NCBI GenBank assembly: GCA_946482595.1
Contig: CAMLSD010000019.1
Location: forward strand, 1 to 57,384
Origin: an uncultured Comamonadaceae bacterium
GTDB taxonomy: Bacteria > Pseudomonadota > Gammaproteobacteria > Burkholderiales > Burkholderiaceae
Direction of reading: 5' to 3'
Length of the DNA stretch: 57,384 nucleotides
Below are positions 38,331 through 46,625 of the stretch, piece after piece. Under the pieces are notes generated by a model. The model was not told the origin of the DNA and ran no database searches. It saw only the letters and a list, made by a program, of their open reading frames with translations. Within the stretch, counting starts at the first letter, position 1; the number at the start of each line of letters is the position of its first letter. A program made the position numbers and the translations under genes.

Positions 38331-39350
38331 ATGGCCGCCGCAATCACCGCAGCCATCGCCCGCAGGATCAGATCGTCGCTGAACCCGGCCGCCTGGCTGC
38401 GCCAGCGCTTTCGGGCATGGTGGCAGTCGCGCCTGCCGCTGTCGGACACCCACACGCTCACTCAGCGCAACGTCTACATCCTGCCCACCCGCCCTGGCCT
38501 GGTGTTTGCCGTCACGCTGATCACGCTGCTGCTGGCCTCGATCAACTACCAGCTCAACCTGGGCTACCTGCTGACCTTCCTGCTGGCCGGCGCGGGTGTC
38601 GTCGGCATGCACCTCACCCACGGGACGCTGCGCGGCCTGACATTGCAGCTCAAGGCGCCGGTCCCGACCTTCGCGGGCGACGCGGCACCGCTCGAGGTGA
38701 GCCTGGTCGAAGCCGCCGGGCGGCCGCGCTACGGCATCGGCCTGCGGGTCTATGACGAAGGTCGCGCCGGCACGACGGGCTGGACCTGGACGGACGTGCC
38801 AGCACTGGGCACGGCGATTGCACACGTCAGCTTCCAGCCCACCCGCCGCGGCTGGCACCCTGTGCCGCCGCTCACGGCCGAAACCCGTTTTCCGCTGGGC
38901 ATCTTCCGTGTCTGGACCGTGTGGCGGCCGGCCTCCCGACTGCTCGCCTACCCACGGCCCGAGGCCTGGCCACCGCCCCTGCCACCGGCCCAGGCCGTGG
39001 CCGGCGGCCCGGCACAGGCCCGCAGCCGCGACGGCGGCGAAACCGACGGGGTGCGTGGATACCGCCGGGGTGACCCGCTGAAGCTGGTCGTCTGGAAAAA
39101 AGCTGCCAAGACCGACGAGCTGGTGAGCCGTGACACGGCATCGGCAGCACGCCTGGAACTGTGGCTCGACTATCAGGACACTGGCGGCCCCGACACTGAA
39201 GCCCGGCTGTCGCGCCTGACTGCCTGGGTGATCGCAGCCGACCGCGCCGAACTGCGCTACGGCCTGCGTCTGCCCGGTGTCGAACTGACGCCCGACCATG
39301 GCGAGGCCCACCGGCGGCACTGCCTGGAGGCACTGGCCCTGTGGTCCTGA
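38331..39350 (+). CDS. DUF58-domain membrane protein
   Basis: A 339-aa protein with two membrane helices (about residues 48-90), 'GLVFAVTLITLLLASINYQLNLGYLLTFLLAG'-type. A beta-rich region follows. The DUF58 core is 'DGVRGYRRGDPLKLVVWKKAAKTDEL', typical 'Arg-x-Tyr-x-x-Gly-Asp' plus 'Trp-Lys'. The C-terminus resembles an integrin-I/VWA-like partner fold. These proteins travel with MoxR ATPases and TgpA-type transglutaminases; the biochemical role is unknown. It starts 9 bp after the MoxR stop and precedes the TgpA gene by 40 bp. Confidence 0.88.
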   Translation: MAAAITAAIARRIRSSLNPAAWLRQRFRAWWQSRLPLSDTHTLTQRNVYILPTRPGLVFAVTLITLLLASINYQLNLGYLLTFLLAGAGVVGMHLTHGTLRGLTLQLKAPVPTFAGDAAPLEVSLVEAAGRPRYGIGLRVYDEGRAGTTGWTWTDVPALGTAIAHVSFQPTRRGWHPVPPLTAETRFPLGIFRVWTVWRPASRLLAYPRPEAWPPPLPPAQAVAGGPAQARSRDGGETDGVRGYRRGDPLKLVVWKKAAKTDELVSRDTASAARLELWLDYQDTGGPDTEARLSRLTAWVIAADRAELRYGLRLPGVELTPDHGEAHRRHCLEALALWS

Positions 39351-39390
39351 ACCCGCCACCTGCACCCCTGTCCGTGGCCTGAGGCACCCC

Positions 39391-41502
39391 ATGACGACCC
39401 AGACAACGTTCACGCACCCCTTCGGCTCGCTGCGCGCGGCCTGGCCGGGCTGGGCGCATCTGCCACGCGACACACGCGACACCTTGTTCCTGCTCGGCGT
39501 GGTGGCCTGGGTGGTATCCCCCCACGTCGGCCACCTGCCCTGGTGGTGCACTGCGCTGGCGACCAGCCTGTTGATCTGGCGCGCGGTGCTGGCCATGCGC
39601 GGGGCGACACTGCCCGGGCGCTGGATCCTGGTGGCACTGCTGGTACTGGCCACCGCGGCGGCCTGGTGGACCCACCGCACCCTGCTGGGCAAGGAAGCCG
39701 GTGTCACGATGCTGGTGGTGCTGGTGGCCCTGAAGACGCTCGAGTTGCGTGCACGGCGCGACGCCTTTGTCGTGTTTTTCCTCGGGTTCTTCCTGGTCCT
39801 GACGAATTTCCTTTACTCGCAGACGCTGCTCGTCGCCCTGGCAATGCTGCTCGCAGTGTGGGGGCTTCTGGCCGCGCTGGTGCTGGCGCACATGCCGGTC
39901 GGCCAGCCGAGCCTGGCCCGTGCGGCTGCACTGGCCGCGCGCATGTGCCTGCTGGGCGCGCCGATCATGGTCGTGCTGTTCCTGCTGTTTCCTCGCTTCG
40001 GGCCCTTGTGGGGCCTGCCCAGCGATGCCACCGCAGGACGCACCGGCCTGAACGACCGCATGACGATGGGCACGCTGGCACAGCTGGCACTGGACGACGG
40101 TGTCGCACTGACGGTGCGTTTCCTGGGCAACGCGCCGCCCGCGCAATCCCTCTACTTCCGCGGCCCGGTGCTCGGCGAGTTCGATGGCCGCGAATGGCGC
40201 CCGATTCCGGGCAACGTGATGCTCACCGGCATGCGTTTGCCCGAGGTCCGCCCCATGGGCCGGCCGGTACCTTACGAGATCACGATCGAGCCAACCCGCG
40301 TCAATGTACTGCCGCTGCTTGAAACCACCGTTGACCCTCCAGCCGTCGACGAGTTTCCACTGCGCCAGCGCCCTGACCTGCAATGGCTGACGGGGCGCCC
40401 GCTGATCGAGCGGCAGCGCATCTCGGCCACGGCCTACCCGAACTTCCAGCACGGTCCGGTCCAGCCGGTGATCGGGCTGCGGGCGTTCGTCGAACTGCCG
40501 GCCGGCTACAACCCCCGCATGCTGGCCTGGGCGGCGGAACTTCGCGCTCAACCCCGCTATGCCCAGGCCAGTGCGGGTACCGTGGCGCGTGCGCTGTTCC
40601 AGCACATCCGCACTCAGGGTTACTCGTACACGCTCGCGCCGGGAAACTACGGAGATGCCCAGGGACGGCACGCGATCGACGAGTTCTGGTTCGACCGCAA
40701 GGAGGGCTTCTGCGAGCACTTTGCTGCCGCCTTTGTGGTCGCACTGCGTGCGATGGACATTCCGGCGCGCATCGTGACCGGTTACCAGGGCGCCGAGCGC
40801 AATCCGGTGGATGGCTACTACATCGTTCGCAACAGCTTTGCACATGCCTGGGCCGAGTACTGGGAAGAAGGTGTGGGATGGGTGCGTGCCGACCCCACCG
40901 CCGCCGTGGCTCCCGACCGCATTGCCAGCAATGCGAATCTGCGCGTTCCGCCCGGTCTCGTGGCGACGGCGTTCGGAGCCATCAACGAGGACCTGCTGCG
41001 CGCCTTCAGTGATCGCTGGACTGCGCTGAACACCGCCTGGAACCAGTGGGTGCTGAACTACTCACGTGGCCGTCAGCTCGACCTGCTCAAGAGCCTGGGC
41101 TTCCAGTCGCCCGGCTGGGAAGAACTTGCCCTGCTGCTCCTCGGGCTGGTGGTGGCTGCCGCCACCGTGGGCGCCGCCTGGGCCACCTGGGAACGCAGCC
41201 GCCAGGACCCCTGGCTGCGGGCCTATCGCCAGATGCAGCAACGGCTGGGCCGCGCCGGGCTGATCAGCGCGGCACATGAACCTCCGCGCACGCTGGCTGC
41301 CCGGGCCACCGCGCTGTGGGGGTCATCCGCGCAGGCAGTGGTGCAGAGCCTGCATCGGATGGACGCGATTCGTTACTCGCGCGAAGCGCCGACACGCCAG
41401 GGTGGCGCGGCTAAACTGGCGGCCTCCCTGAGCCGTGAATTGCATGCTGCGGCGGCGAGCCTGCCGGCCCCGCCGGCCAGTACCCCCCGTTCTCCCCCAT
41501 GA
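39391..41502 (+). CDS. TgpA-type transmembrane transglutaminase (DUF3488/DUF4129)
   Basis: A 703-aa membrane protein. Residues about 25-215 hold five or six helices (DUF3488). The periplasmic transglutaminase core (about 390-510) has the Cys-His-Asp triad in 'RKEGFCEHFAAAFVVALRAM', 'NSFAHAWAEYW' and 'GWVRADPTAAV'. A last helix near 580 precedes a cytoplasmic DUF4129-like tail ('LRAYRQMQQRLGRAGL'). TgpA proteins are needed for viability or envelope integrity in some pseudomonads. The stop overlaps the MltB start (ATGA), so the two are translationally coupled. Confidence 0.93.
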   Translation: MTTQTTFTHPFGSLRAAWPGWAHLPRDTRDTLFLLGVVAWVVSPHVGHLPWWCTALATSLLIWRAVLAMRGATLPGRWILVALLVLATAAAWWTHRTLLGKEAGVTMLVVLVALKTLELRARRDAFVVFFLGFFLVLTNFLYSQTLLVALAMLLAVWGLLAALVLAHMPVGQPSLARAAALAARMCLLGAPIMVVLFLLFPRFGPLWGLPSDATAGRTGLNDRMTMGTLAQLALDDGVALTVRFLGNAPPAQSLYFRGPVLGEFDGREWRPIPGNVMLTGMRLPEVRPMGRPVPYEITIEPTRVNVLPLLETTVDPPAVDEFPLRQRPDLQWLTGRPLIERQRISATAYPNFQHGPVQPVIGLRAFVELPAGYNPRMLAWAAELRAQPRYAQASAGTVARALFQHIRTQGYSYTLAPGNYGDAQGRHAIDEFWFDRKEGFCEHFAAAFVVALRAMDIPARIVTGYQGAERNPVDGYYIVRNSFAHAWAEYWEEGVGWVRADPTAAVAPDRIASNANLRVPPGLVATAFGAINEDLLRAFSDRWTALNTAWNQWVLNYSRGRQLDLLKSLGFQSPGWEELALLLLGLVVAAATVGAAWATWERSRQDPWLRAYRQMQQRLGRAGLISAAHEPPRTLAARATALWGSSAQAVVQSLHRMDAIRYSREAPTRQGGAAKLAASLSRELHAAAASLPAPPASTPRSPP

Positions 41503-42632
41503 TCCTGTCCCGCTTTCGCTCCCTTCCTCCCCCACTGCCCCGAAGCCGCCCGCGCCGGACGTTCGCCGCCGCCGCCACCACGATCCTCGGGATCGTCGCC
41601 CTGGCAACCGGCCTGGCCGGCGCAACGCCCGCCTGGGCCAAGCAGGGCAAGACGGCCGTGGCCAGCGCCGAGCCGCCGGACATCGTCACCTACGGTGGCC
41701 GTGAGGACGTGATGGCCTTTGCCGACGCACTCGCGGCGCGGCGCGGCCTGGACGCCGCCTGGGTGCGCGAGAAGCTCGCGCAGTCGCGTTTCCTGCCCTC
41801 GGTGACCAAGGCGATCATGCCCCCACCGGCCGGTGTGCCCAAGAACTGGGCCGCCTACCGCGCGCGCTTCATCGAGCCGCGCCGCATCCGGGCCGGGCTG
41901 GCGTTCTGGGAGGAACATGCTCGCTGGCTCACGCAGGCTGAGCAGATGTACGGCGTGCCCGCCGAGATCGTCGTGGGCATCATCGGCGTGGAGACGCTCT
42001 ACGGCCGCCACATGGGCAGCTTCCGTACCATCGACGCGCTGGCCACGCTGAGTTTCGACTTCCCCACCGGACGCAGCGACCGTTCAGCGTTCTTCCGTGA
42101 CGAGCTCGAGCAGCTGTTTGTCCTCAGCCACAGCGAGGGTGTCGACCCGCTGTCGCTGCGTGGCTCGTACGCCGGCGCGATGGGCATGCCGCAGTTCATG
42201 CCGAGCAGCTGGAACAAATACGCAGTCGACTTCGACGGCGATGGCCACGTCGACCTGCACCGCAATGCGGCCGACGTCATCGGCAGCGTCGCCCACTACC
42301 TGGCCGAGTTCGGCTGGCAGAAGGGTCAGCCGACCCACTTCGACGTGACGGCACCGCTCGACCCTCAGGACCGCGCCGTGCTGCTGGCGCCGGACATCGT
42401 GCCGAGCTTCACCCCGGCCGAGTTTGCCGCGCGCAACGCCGGGCTGTCGCCCGAAGGGGCGGCCTTCGACGGCAAGCTGGCGCTGGTTGAACTGCAGAAC
42501 GGCTCGCAGCCGCCGAGCCACGTGGCCGGCACGCCGAACTTCTACGTGGTGACCCGCTACAACTGGTCAAGCTACTACGCACTGGCGGTGATCGAACTCG
42601 GCCAGGCCATCGGGCGGCTGGCCCGGCGTTGA
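41499..42632 (+). CDS. mltB: lytic murein transglycosylase B
   Basis: A 377-aa peptidoglycan lyase that cleaves glycan strands to 1,6-anhydro-muropeptides in the periplasm. The N-terminus is basic and hydrophobic, ending in a likely signal-cut 'GATPAWAKQ'. The catalytic Glu is in 'EIVVGIIGVETLYGRHMGSF', followed by 'LRGSYAGAMGMPQFMPSSW' and the EF-hand-like 'DFDGDGHVDL' typical of MltB. No lipobox Cys is seen, so it is the soluble form. It is the last gene of the MoxR operon and is convergent with the ATP-grasp cluster. Confidence 0.94.
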   Translation: MILSRFRSLPPPLPRSRPRRTFAAAATTILGIVALATGLAGATPAWAKQGKTAVASAEPPDIVTYGGREDVMAFADALAARRGLDAAWVREKLAQSRFLPSVTKAIMPPPAGVPKNWAAYRARFIEPRRIRAGLAFWEEHARWLTQAEQMYGVPAEIVVGIIGVETLYGRHMGSFRTIDALATLSFDFPTGRSDRSAFFRDELEQLFVLSHSEGVDPLSLRGSYAGAMGMPQFMPSSWNKYAVDFDGDGHVDLHRNAADVIGSVAHYLAEFGWQKGQPTHFDVTAPLDPQDRAVLLAPDIVPSFTPAEFAARNAGLSPEGAAFDGKLALVELQNGSQPPSHVAGTPNFYVVTRYNWSSYYALAVIELGQAIGRLARR

Positions 42633-42678
42633 CGACACCTTGCCCGTGGCGCAGCGCGCCACGCGGCACCCTGTCGGT

Positions 42679-42915
42679 TCAGGAGCGCGCCGCCTCGAAG
42701 AACTCGAGCGGCAGATCGCTCATTTCGACCACGTCCAGGCCTTGTTTCAGGTCAAGGGTGGAGTCGATCCAGGAGCCACCGTTGTCGCCGGCCCCTGCGC
42801 TGGGTGCGCCCGCCTGGGTGGCGTGGAAGCCTTCGAAGCCGCTGGGGCGCGCTTCGGGCTGTGTGCGCGACGGCCTTGCCGGGACTTTTGCTGCCTTGCT
42901 GGTGAACGAGAACAT
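42679..42915 (-). CDS. 78-aa hypothetical protein at the end of the ATP-grasp/transglutaminase cluster
   Basis: I do not recognise the family. It begins MFSFTSKAAKVPARPSRTQP, with a basic Ser/Pro/Ala-rich first half and a conserved-looking second half 'SWIDSTLDLKQGLDVVEMSD' then 'LPLEFFEAARS'. No signal peptide or helix is seen. It lies 100 bp downstream of the small transglutaminase gene on the same strand. Its start at 42915 has a GAGAAC-like weak ribosome site. It could be a separate gene or a tail of the cluster. Confidence 0.55.
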   Translation of the reverse strand: MFSFTSKAAKVPARPSRTQPEARPSGFEGFHATQAGAPSAGAGDNGGSWIDSTLDLKQGLDVVEMSDLPLEFFEAARS

Positions 42916-43015
42916 GGCGCCACCTTTTCCAACGACCACAGCTTCACTATCTGCCTGTGGCGGTCGGCGGATAACCCCCTGGGCAGGGGGTGTCGCCAGC
43001 AATCCGTGAACTACG

Positions 43016-43957
43016 TCACACCGGAGCACGCCCGACCGGGCTTTGCGTCGACGTACTCCCCGGACTGGGGGGATACGGTTCGCCGGCAGGCCAGACACTG
43101 ACCTCGACGCTCAGGTGCTGTTCGCCACCGCCCAGGATCACGCCCCGCAGCGGCGCGACATCGCCGAAGTCATTGCCCCACCCAAGCACCACAAAACGCT
43201 CATCCGCCAGTGTGGCGTTGGTCGGGTCGAACTCCACCCAGCCGTGCTGCGGCGACCAGGCCGACACCCAGGCGTGAGAGGCATCCGCCCCCATCAGCCT
43301 GGGCTGCCCAGGGGGCGGCTTGGTCAGCAGATAGCCGGACATGTAGCGTGCCGGCAGGCCGTGGGAACGCAGGCAGGCAATCATCAGATGGGCAAAGTCC
43401 TGGCACACACCCTTTCGTTTGGTGAGCACCGTGTCCACCGGCGTGCTGACGGTGGTGGCGCCGGGCTCGAACTCGAAATCGGCATGGATGCGCAGCATCA
43501 GGTCACGCACCGAGTCGAACCAGTCGCGCCCGGCCTTCAGACTCTGAGCACCGTACTGGTGCGCCCTTGCCGACCATGGCAGCAGCAGCGAGGGCTCGCG
43601 CGCCTGTGCGAGCGACAGGTCCGTCGGCACCCTGGGCGGCAGCAGTTGCAGGCGGACGTCTTCCCAGGGTTCATGCTGGCCGGCGGCCCAGGCTGGCCGC
43701 GGGCCGAGCTGGACCTCGCAGGCCATGTGGGTGCGCAGCACATGGTGCGCCCGGTGCAATGCGAAGATCGTGACCTGGTTGCCGAAACTGTCCTGGCGGA
43801 CATCGGCCTCGTCGGGCACCGGGTCGATCAGCAGGCGGTGCCAGACCAGCCGTTGCCAGGGCAACTCGCGCGGTGTCAGGCGGGCCAGCTGCCAGGACTC
43901 CGACACCGGGGCGCTGTAGTCGTAGCGAGTCTCGTGATCGATGCGGTAGGTCGGCAT
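43016..43957 (-). CDS. transglutaminase-like cysteine protease family protein
   Basis: A 313-aa protein with a bacterial transglutaminase N-terminal region ('YRIDHETRYDYSAPVSES', 'RQDSFGNQVTIFAL') and a papain-fold core. The triad is Cys in 'RKGVCQDFAHLMIACLRSHG', His in 'DASHAWVSAW' and Asp in 'WVEFDPTNA'. 'GLPARYMSGYL' is the usual segment between. No membrane helix or signal is visible, so it is probably cytoplasmic. It is the last recognisable enzyme of a minus-strand cluster, 100 bp after the fused ATP-grasp/alpha-E gene. Confidence 0.92.
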   Translation of the reverse strand: MPTYRIDHETRYDYSAPVSESWQLARLTPRELPWQRLVWHRLLIDPVPDEADVRQDSFGNQVTIFALHRAHHVLRTHMACEVQLGPRPAWAAGQHEPWEDVRLQLLPPRVPTDLSLAQAREPSLLLPWSARAHQYGAQSLKAGRDWFDSVRDLMLRIHADFEFEPGATTVSTPVDTVLTKRKGVCQDFAHLMIACLRSHGLPARYMSGYLLTKPPPGQPRLMGADASHAWVSAWSPQHGWVEFDPTNATLADERFVVLGWGNDFGDVAPLRGVILGGGEQHLSVEVSVWPAGEPYPPSPGSTSTQSPVGRAPV

Positions 43958-44057
43958 GATTCGTTCAATGCGTCGGGCAAGACGAAACACTCTGCGCGGT
44001 GTGCACCGACGGGGACGGGCAGGCAGGGCCGGACGTCACGCTGGCGTTCATGATGAT

Positions 44058-46505
44058 TCAGGCCGCCAGGTGCAACATGCTGCGGGGCCGCGCATGCGCA
44101 AAGAAAGTCTGGGTGATCTCGTCGGACAGGCTGAAGGTGGCCTCGCTCAGCGCCTCGAGCAGTTCACGCAGCACCGCACTGTCGGGACTGAGGTCGCCCG
44201 GCTGCAGCCGTGCCAGTGCATCGACATGCCGGGCCAGCACATGGGTGCCGAAGGGGCCGTGCATCAGTTCGAGTCGACGCACGAAGTCGCTCACGCCGCG
44301 CACCTGGAAGGCGATCGAGCGGGTGTTCGATTCATCACGCACCAGCAGGTCCAGCACCGGCAGCCATTCGGGCGCGATCAGGTAGCGCGAGCGGTAGGTT
44401 ACCGACGAATCGCACAGCTCCAGCAGCCAGTCCAGGCCGCTGTCCGGCCCTTCGGACAGGGCCGTCAGCATGGCACGACAAAGGAAGGACAGGCGTTCCA
44501 GGCGGCGCCCGATCGACAGAAAGCGCCAGTCGGTGCCGCGTGTCATGCCGTCGAGTGCAAAACCGGACAAGGTCATCAAGGTGACGACCGCACGGTCGAG
44601 CCAGTTCAGCGCCACCGGCAAGGACGCTGGCTCCCGGAAGACCGGATCATGGGCAAGCTGGTTCAGCGTGCGCCAGTTGTCCAGTGACAGCCGGTCGCGC
44701 AGGCTGAAGCCGGCCTGGGCCAGCTGGCGCAGCACCGCACCGAGCCCCTGGGCGGGGTCGGTGGCCGCCAGCAGCAGGTCAGCCACCGGGTCGTCCGGCC
44801 GGGGCAGCAGACCCCACTCGTGCGCCAACATCAGAGCCGCGGCCGTGCCTTCGTCCTGGGCTTCGGTTTCGGCCACGCAGCGCGTCAGCGCCACGCGCAG
44901 CAGGCGAGCCGTGCAGTCGCTGCGTTCGGCATAGCGACCGAACCAGAACAGGTTCTCGGCGGCCCGCGACGACAGGTAGGCACGCGAGGCGCGCAGGTCC
45001 TCGGCGGTGACGGTCGTGCGCAACAAGGTGAACGAGGAATTGACCGGCGCGTCGGACAGCACCCAGGTGTCCTTGGAGCCGCCACCGCGCTGCATCGCGA
45101 TCACCTCGGTGTCACCGGCCGCCCCCATGCGGGTGAGTCCGCCGGGCATCACGGCATAGCCATCCGGCGTGGCCACTGCAAAGGCCCGCAGGCCCACGGG
45201 CCGGGCGCCCAGCTGCTTGGGTCGGTCGCGGTCGAGCACCGGCGCCTGCGACAGCCGCACCCATTCCTGGGCCACATACTTGTGCGGCTCGCACAGCACC
45301 TTGGCGCGCAGGGCCTCCCGGGCCGCGGTGTCGAGCTTGTGGCCGAACACCACCGGCTCGCCGGAAAGCCGGTCCACCGGCTTGATGATCAGATCGTCCA
45401 GACGCTCCCAGGCTTCCTCGAAGGCGGCAGGCTCACCCAGCCACCAGGTGGCCACTGACGGCAGGATCAGGCTTTCCTTGAGCACCCTCTCACACAGGCC
45501 CGGCAGGAAGGCCAGCAGCGCCGGCGACTCGGTCACGCCGGCGCCCAGGCCGTTGGCCAGCAGTACCGTGCCCTTGCGCGCACACTCGGTGAGCCCGGGC
45601 ACGCCGAGCGCGGAATCGGAGCGCATCTCCAGCGGATCGCAGTAGTCGTCGTCGAGCCGGCGCACGATGCCGTGCACCCGCCGCAGCCCCTCGACCGTCT
45701 TGAGCCAGACCCGGCCGCCGCGCACCGTCAGGTCACTGCCTTCGACCAGCACAAAGCCCAGGTAGCGGGCCAGCAGGGCATGCTCGAAGTAGGTCTCGTT
45801 GTAGGGGCCCGGCGTCAGCAGGACCAGCAGTTGCGGGCCATCACCACGCGGCGCATGGTGGGCCAGCGACTCTCGCCAGGAGGCAAAGAAGGCAGCCTGA
45901 TGCTGCACGCCGAGGTGATGGAAGGCCTCGGGGAACATGCGCGAGATCATCAACCGGTTTTCCAGCGCGTAGCCCGCGCCCGAGGGCGCCTGCGTCCGGT
46001 CGGAAAACACCCACCACTGCCCGTCGGGCGAGCGGGCCATGTCGGCCGCATAGTGGAACAGATGAATGCCACCCGGCGGACAGATGTCCTTGGCCGGGTG
46101 CAGGTAGCTGCGGTTGCCGAACACCAGTGCCGGCGGCAGGAAGCCTTCGCGCATCAGCGTCTGCGGGCCATGGATGTCGGCCAGGACGGCATTGAGCAGG
46201 CGCGCGCGCTGCGCCACGCCGGCCTCGACATGCTCCCAGTCGGCGGCCGACAGGATCAGCGGAATCGGGTCGACCTCCCAGGGGCGGTCGGCACCCTTGG
46301 GGTCGGCATAGACGTTGTAGGTGATGCCGTGGTCGCGGATCTCGCGCTCGACCAGTGCCATGCGCTCGTGGATCTGCGCCGGCGAACTGGCCGCCAGCTC
46401 GGCCAGGAAACGCTGCCAGTGCGCGCGAGCGCGCTGCGGATCGGCGAGCAGTTCGTCGTACCGCTGCGGCGCCGGCAGATACCCCTCCAGGATGTTCGAA
46501 ATCAT
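44058..46505 (-). CDS. circularly permuted ATP-grasp fused to alpha-E domain
   Basis: An 815-aa protein made of two parts. Residues about 1-490 are a circularly permuted type 2 ATP-grasp ligase with 'PIPLILSAADWEHVEAGVAQRARLLNAV', 'FLVEGSDLTVR'-like and the ending 'GGGSKDTWVLSDAP'. Residues about 510-815 are an alpha-E helical domain starting 'SSRAAENLFWFGRYAERSDCTARLL'. ATP-grasp enzymes join a carboxylate to an amine; with alpha-E and transglutaminases they are predicted to make or attach a small peptide. It is a paralogue of the separate ATP-grasp and alpha-E genes upstream. The start at 46505 (MISNILEGYLPAP) is preferred. The product is unknown. Confidence 0.9.
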   Translation of the reverse strand: MISNILEGYLPAPQRYDELLADPQRARAHWQRFLAELAASSPAQIHERMALVEREIRDHGITYNVYADPKGADRPWEVDPIPLILSAADWEHVEAGVAQRARLLNAVLADIHGPQTLMREGFLPPALVFGNRSYLHPAKDICPPGGIHLFHYAADMARSPDGQWWVFSDRTQAPSGAGYALENRLMISRMFPEAFHHLGVQHQAAFFASWRESLAHHAPRGDGPQLLVLLTPGPYNETYFEHALLARYLGFVLVEGSDLTVRGGRVWLKTVEGLRRVHGIVRRLDDDYCDPLEMRSDSALGVPGLTECARKGTVLLANGLGAGVTESPALLAFLPGLCERVLKESLILPSVATWWLGEPAAFEEAWERLDDLIIKPVDRLSGEPVVFGHKLDTAAREALRAKVLCEPHKYVAQEWVRLSQAPVLDRDRPKQLGARPVGLRAFAVATPDGYAVMPGGLTRMGAAGDTEVIAMQRGGGSKDTWVLSDAPVNSSFTLLRTTVTAEDLRASRAYLSSRAAENLFWFGRYAERSDCTARLLRVALTRCVAETEAQDEGTAAALMLAHEWGLLPRPDDPVADLLLAATDPAQGLGAVLRQLAQAGFSLRDRLSLDNWRTLNQLAHDPVFREPASLPVALNWLDRAVVTLMTLSGFALDGMTRGTDWRFLSIGRRLERLSFLCRAMLTALSEGPDSGLDWLLELCDSSVTYRSRYLIAPEWLPVLDLLVRDESNTRSIAFQVRGVSDFVRRLELMHGPFGTHVLARHVDALARLQPGDLSPDSAVLRELLEALSEATFSLSDEITQTFFAHARPRSMLHLAA

Positions 46506-46563
46506 GGGGCGAGTCTGCCACCGCGGACCGTGCGGCGCATGCGGCCGACTACCGATGCCCACG

Positions 46564-46590
46564 CACCGGCACCGTGCACGGGTGCCGGTG
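46564..46590 (-). repeat. perfect 10-bp intercistronic hairpin
   Basis: CACCGGCACC (46564-46573) pairs exactly with GGTGCCGGTG (46581-46590) around a 7-nt loop. It lies between the large transglutaminase and the fused ATP-grasp gene. No T-tract follows on the minus strand, so it is more likely to set mRNA stability or partial read-through than to end transcription. Confidence 0.6.
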
Positions 46591-46625
46591 GGGGCCAGAC
46601 ACCGCGCCGGGTCTCACGCCGGCCA

